15,866 nt of DNA from Deltaproteobacteria bacterium (GTDB lineage Bacteria > Desulfobacterota > Desulfarculia > Adiutricales > Adiutricaceae), in assembly GCA_031279155.1 (NCBI GenBank), contig JAITJB010000282.1, positions 1 through 15,866 of the forward strand. The letters run 5' to 3'. The notes beneath the pieces were generated by a model, which did not search any database, was not told the origin of the DNA, and worked only from the letters and a program-made list of their open reading frames with translations. Of this stretch, positions 14,513 to 15,866 are shown piece by piece (the first letter of the stretch is position 1; every line of letters starts with the position of its first letter). The position numbers were made by a program, and so were the translations under genes.

Positions 14513-15364
14513 TTAGGCCCTCTCTTCTCCCGGGCTAAGTTCCAATACTTGAGCATCGGCAGCTTCGGAAGCATCGGTAGCATCGGTAGCTTCTGAAGCC
14601 TCGAAAGCTTCTGAAGACTCGGTAGCCTCGGCAACTTCGGTAGCTTCGATAGCTTCGTCCTGTATTGGTTGGGCGCCTAATGGGTCTGAGGAGTCCTCAA
14701 GCACTATCGATTCCGTGGGCATAAAACCAAAAACCCCGGGTTCTTGCATGCGGAGAATATTATCCGAACGGGTGGCCTCAGAAGATTTAGGGCGGTTAAC
14801 GACGACCATGGCCTTTCTGAGGACCTGATAACTATCGGCAAAACCTGGTTGAATGACTTCTAGGATAGTATCAGGGAATTTTTGCGGATCTTCATCTAAA
14901 TAGCTGGCCTCATGGAGGCGGGGGTCAAATGTTTCCCCTCTCTCCCCCAGAAGCCTTAGATCAAAAACTTTGAGCAGATCGCCGAACCTTCGGGAGACAA
15001 TCAGGGCGTCAAAGTCGGGCCCATAAGCATTTAAAAAGCAAATTAGCTTTTCGCCTAAGTCCATAAGGCTCTTGATCTGAGGGGAATTACCGGGCTCAAC
15101 AACAGGCGCTTCAGGGGCGTCAACCGGAGGCAGAGGGATATTTTTATTTATATCAGGCGCTTGGCTAGCTTTGGCCTGGGCGGCCTCGTTGACCAGGCCC
15201 TCTATGGCCTTTAAGCGATCGTTAAAACCTGAAAGCTGCCGGTCGATGGGCGACAGGACGCGCTTTAGAATCGATTCAACCGGATCAGGCTTGAGAGATT
15301 CCATGGGGCCGACCATAAATCGCCACAGCCGCCTGAGAAGTCCTGGTTTACCGGCAAAAGACAT
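14513..15364 (-). CDS. GrpE-like protein with a degenerate acidic repeat tail
   Basis: 283 residues. Residues about 100-190 resemble the C-terminal half of GrpE, the nucleotide exchange factor of Hsp70/DnaK. FDPRLHEA (146-153) matches the conserved FDPxxHEA, and DTILEVIQPGFADSYQVLRKAMVVV (165-189) matches its beta-domain. The long N-terminal coiled coil of true GrpE is reduced to a short predicted helix at about 27-65, followed by a Pro-rich linker (70-95). The tail (240-271) is a run of about ten [S/T]-[E/D]-A triplets, encoded by 9-bp units at 14552-14650. No dnaK or dnaJ is in view. The ATG at 15364 directly follows an in-frame TAA, so it cannot start earlier; the ribosome site is weak. 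It may be a specialised exchange factor for a second Hsp70, or a diverged paralogue. Confidence 0.7.
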   Translation of the reverse strand: MSFAGKPGLLRRLWRFMVGPMESLKPDPVESILKRVLSPIDRQLSGFNDRLKAIEGLVNEAAQAKASQAPDINKNIPLPPVDAPEAPVVEPGNSPQIKSLMDLGEKLICFLNAYGPDFDALIVSRRFGDLLKVFDLRLLGERGETFDPRLHEASYLDEDPQKFPDTILEVIQPGFADSYQVLRKAMVVVNRPKSSEATRSDNILRMQEPGVFGFMPTESIVLEDSSDPLGAQPIQDEAIEATEVAEATESSEAFEASEATDATDASEAADAQVLELSPGEERA

Positions 15365-15717
15365 TTAAATACCCAATCTTCGTCTAAAGAAGCCTTAAAA
15401 CTAAAAAAAGCGGCCCATAGCTTAAGGCGCGGCTACGACAAAAGATACTACGATCCAAGAGCTATGAGCAAAATGGATCTAGGCGAGCTATGGGCAAAAA
15501 AATGTATACCACCTTTTCGCACCGATGTCATTACTTTTTTGCCCTTGTGGTATAAAAACGCTAAATCCAAGAACCCAGTGTTTACAAGGGTTTGCGGGTT
15601 TGGCGTTATTCTTTTTCAGTCTTTTCCCAATTAAATACGGGGCATGTTTTGCCACTTCAAGAAAGCCGACGTTAAATAAACGCTAAAATTTGCCCCGGCT
15701 ATCAAAGGAGGAGCATT
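15365..15717. promoter_or_regulatory. Intergenic region with repeats upstream of the parA-like gene
   Basis: No gene is recognised. AGCTATGRGC occurs three times: inverted at 15413-15422 and direct at 15460-15469 and 15486-15495. The two direct copies extend to a 15-bp match, GAGCTATG(A/G)GCAAAA. An inverted repeat TATACCAC (15505-15512)/GTGGTATA (15547-15554) has a 34-base loop; its right arm joins TATAAA, a possible -10. AAACGCTAAA appears at about 15557 and about 15679. These could be partition, operator or junction sites of the adjoining element. Confidence 0.45.
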
Positions 15718-15866
15718 TTGGGCAAAACAATCTTCGTGCGGCGCGACAAAAGGCGGCGTCGGAAAGACGATGACCGCCGCGAGTCTGGGGTTCGGACTCG
15801 CAAGACAGGGCAAGCGGGTTCTCCTGCTTGACTGCGACAGCCAGCACTCCCTCACAGTCAGCTTGG
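15718..15866 (+). pseudogene. ParA-family ATPase, 5' part only, with an apparent frameshift near the start
   Basis: AGGAGG (15706-15711) stands six bases before TTG at 15718, which reads MGKTIFV, the expected ParA opening strand. The Walker A motif follows in another frame: ATKGGVGKTMTAA from 15743, with KGGVGKT carrying the deviant signature lysine. It continues SLGFGLARQGKRVLLLDCDSQHSLTVSL to the window edge. Removing one base between about 15736 and 15746 (CGGCGCG) would join them. The downstream frame has no ATG, GTG or TTG start of its own before the Walker A. ParA/Soj ATPases segregate plasmids, chromosomes and integrative elements. Either the gene is broken here or the sequence carries an indel error. 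The 3' end lies outside the window. Confidence 0.75.

Overview
The window looks like a bacterial chromosome segment, probably from a Gram-negative anaerobe. A Desulfobacterota-like lineage is my guess, from the mix of a VIT-VWA exported protein, a large hybrid sensor kinase, corrinoid adenosyltransferase, a stand-alone hexapeptide acetyltransferase and GlmS. I see no rRNA or tRNA to settle it. The resident genes share a style: heavy use of TTA leucine, and many CTAG tetranucleotides, which are usually rare in bacteria.

Layout. 1-1650 (-) is the N-terminal 550 codons of a secreted VIT/VWA protein with its own promoter, running off the left edge. 1651-2234 is AT-rich and non-coding, with a minus-strand terminator. 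2235-3302 (+) holds two long reading frames superimposed for 648 bp. Neither is recognisable, and this is the most unusual part of the window. 3271-5254 looks like a decayed mobile element: the broken C-terminal part of a Firmicutes-type relaxase, a PIN-domain toxin with a small overlapping partner, a frameshifted small ORF and a small helix-turn-helix protein.

From 5644 the resident genome resumes. A DMT-family exporter (+) meets a three-PAS hybrid histidine kinase (-) tail to tail with an 11 bp overlap. A 440 bp intergenic stretch follows, with striking CTAG-rich and 11-bp GGCTACCGGCT repeats and a promoter. A small exported-protein gene next to it is split by one in-frame amber codon. Then come cobO, a GlmU-like acetyltransferase and glmS, all on the plus strand. 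The last two both relate to amino-sugar (UDP-GlcNAc) supply. On the minus strand lie a Dyp-type heme peroxidase and a GrpE-like protein with an acidic three-residue repeat tail.

The right edge (15718-15866) begins a ParA-type ATPase. It has an excellent ribosome binding site but an apparent frameshift just before the Walker A motif. Small repeats lie upstream and could be partition or operator sites. This may be the edge of a second mobile or plasmid-like element.
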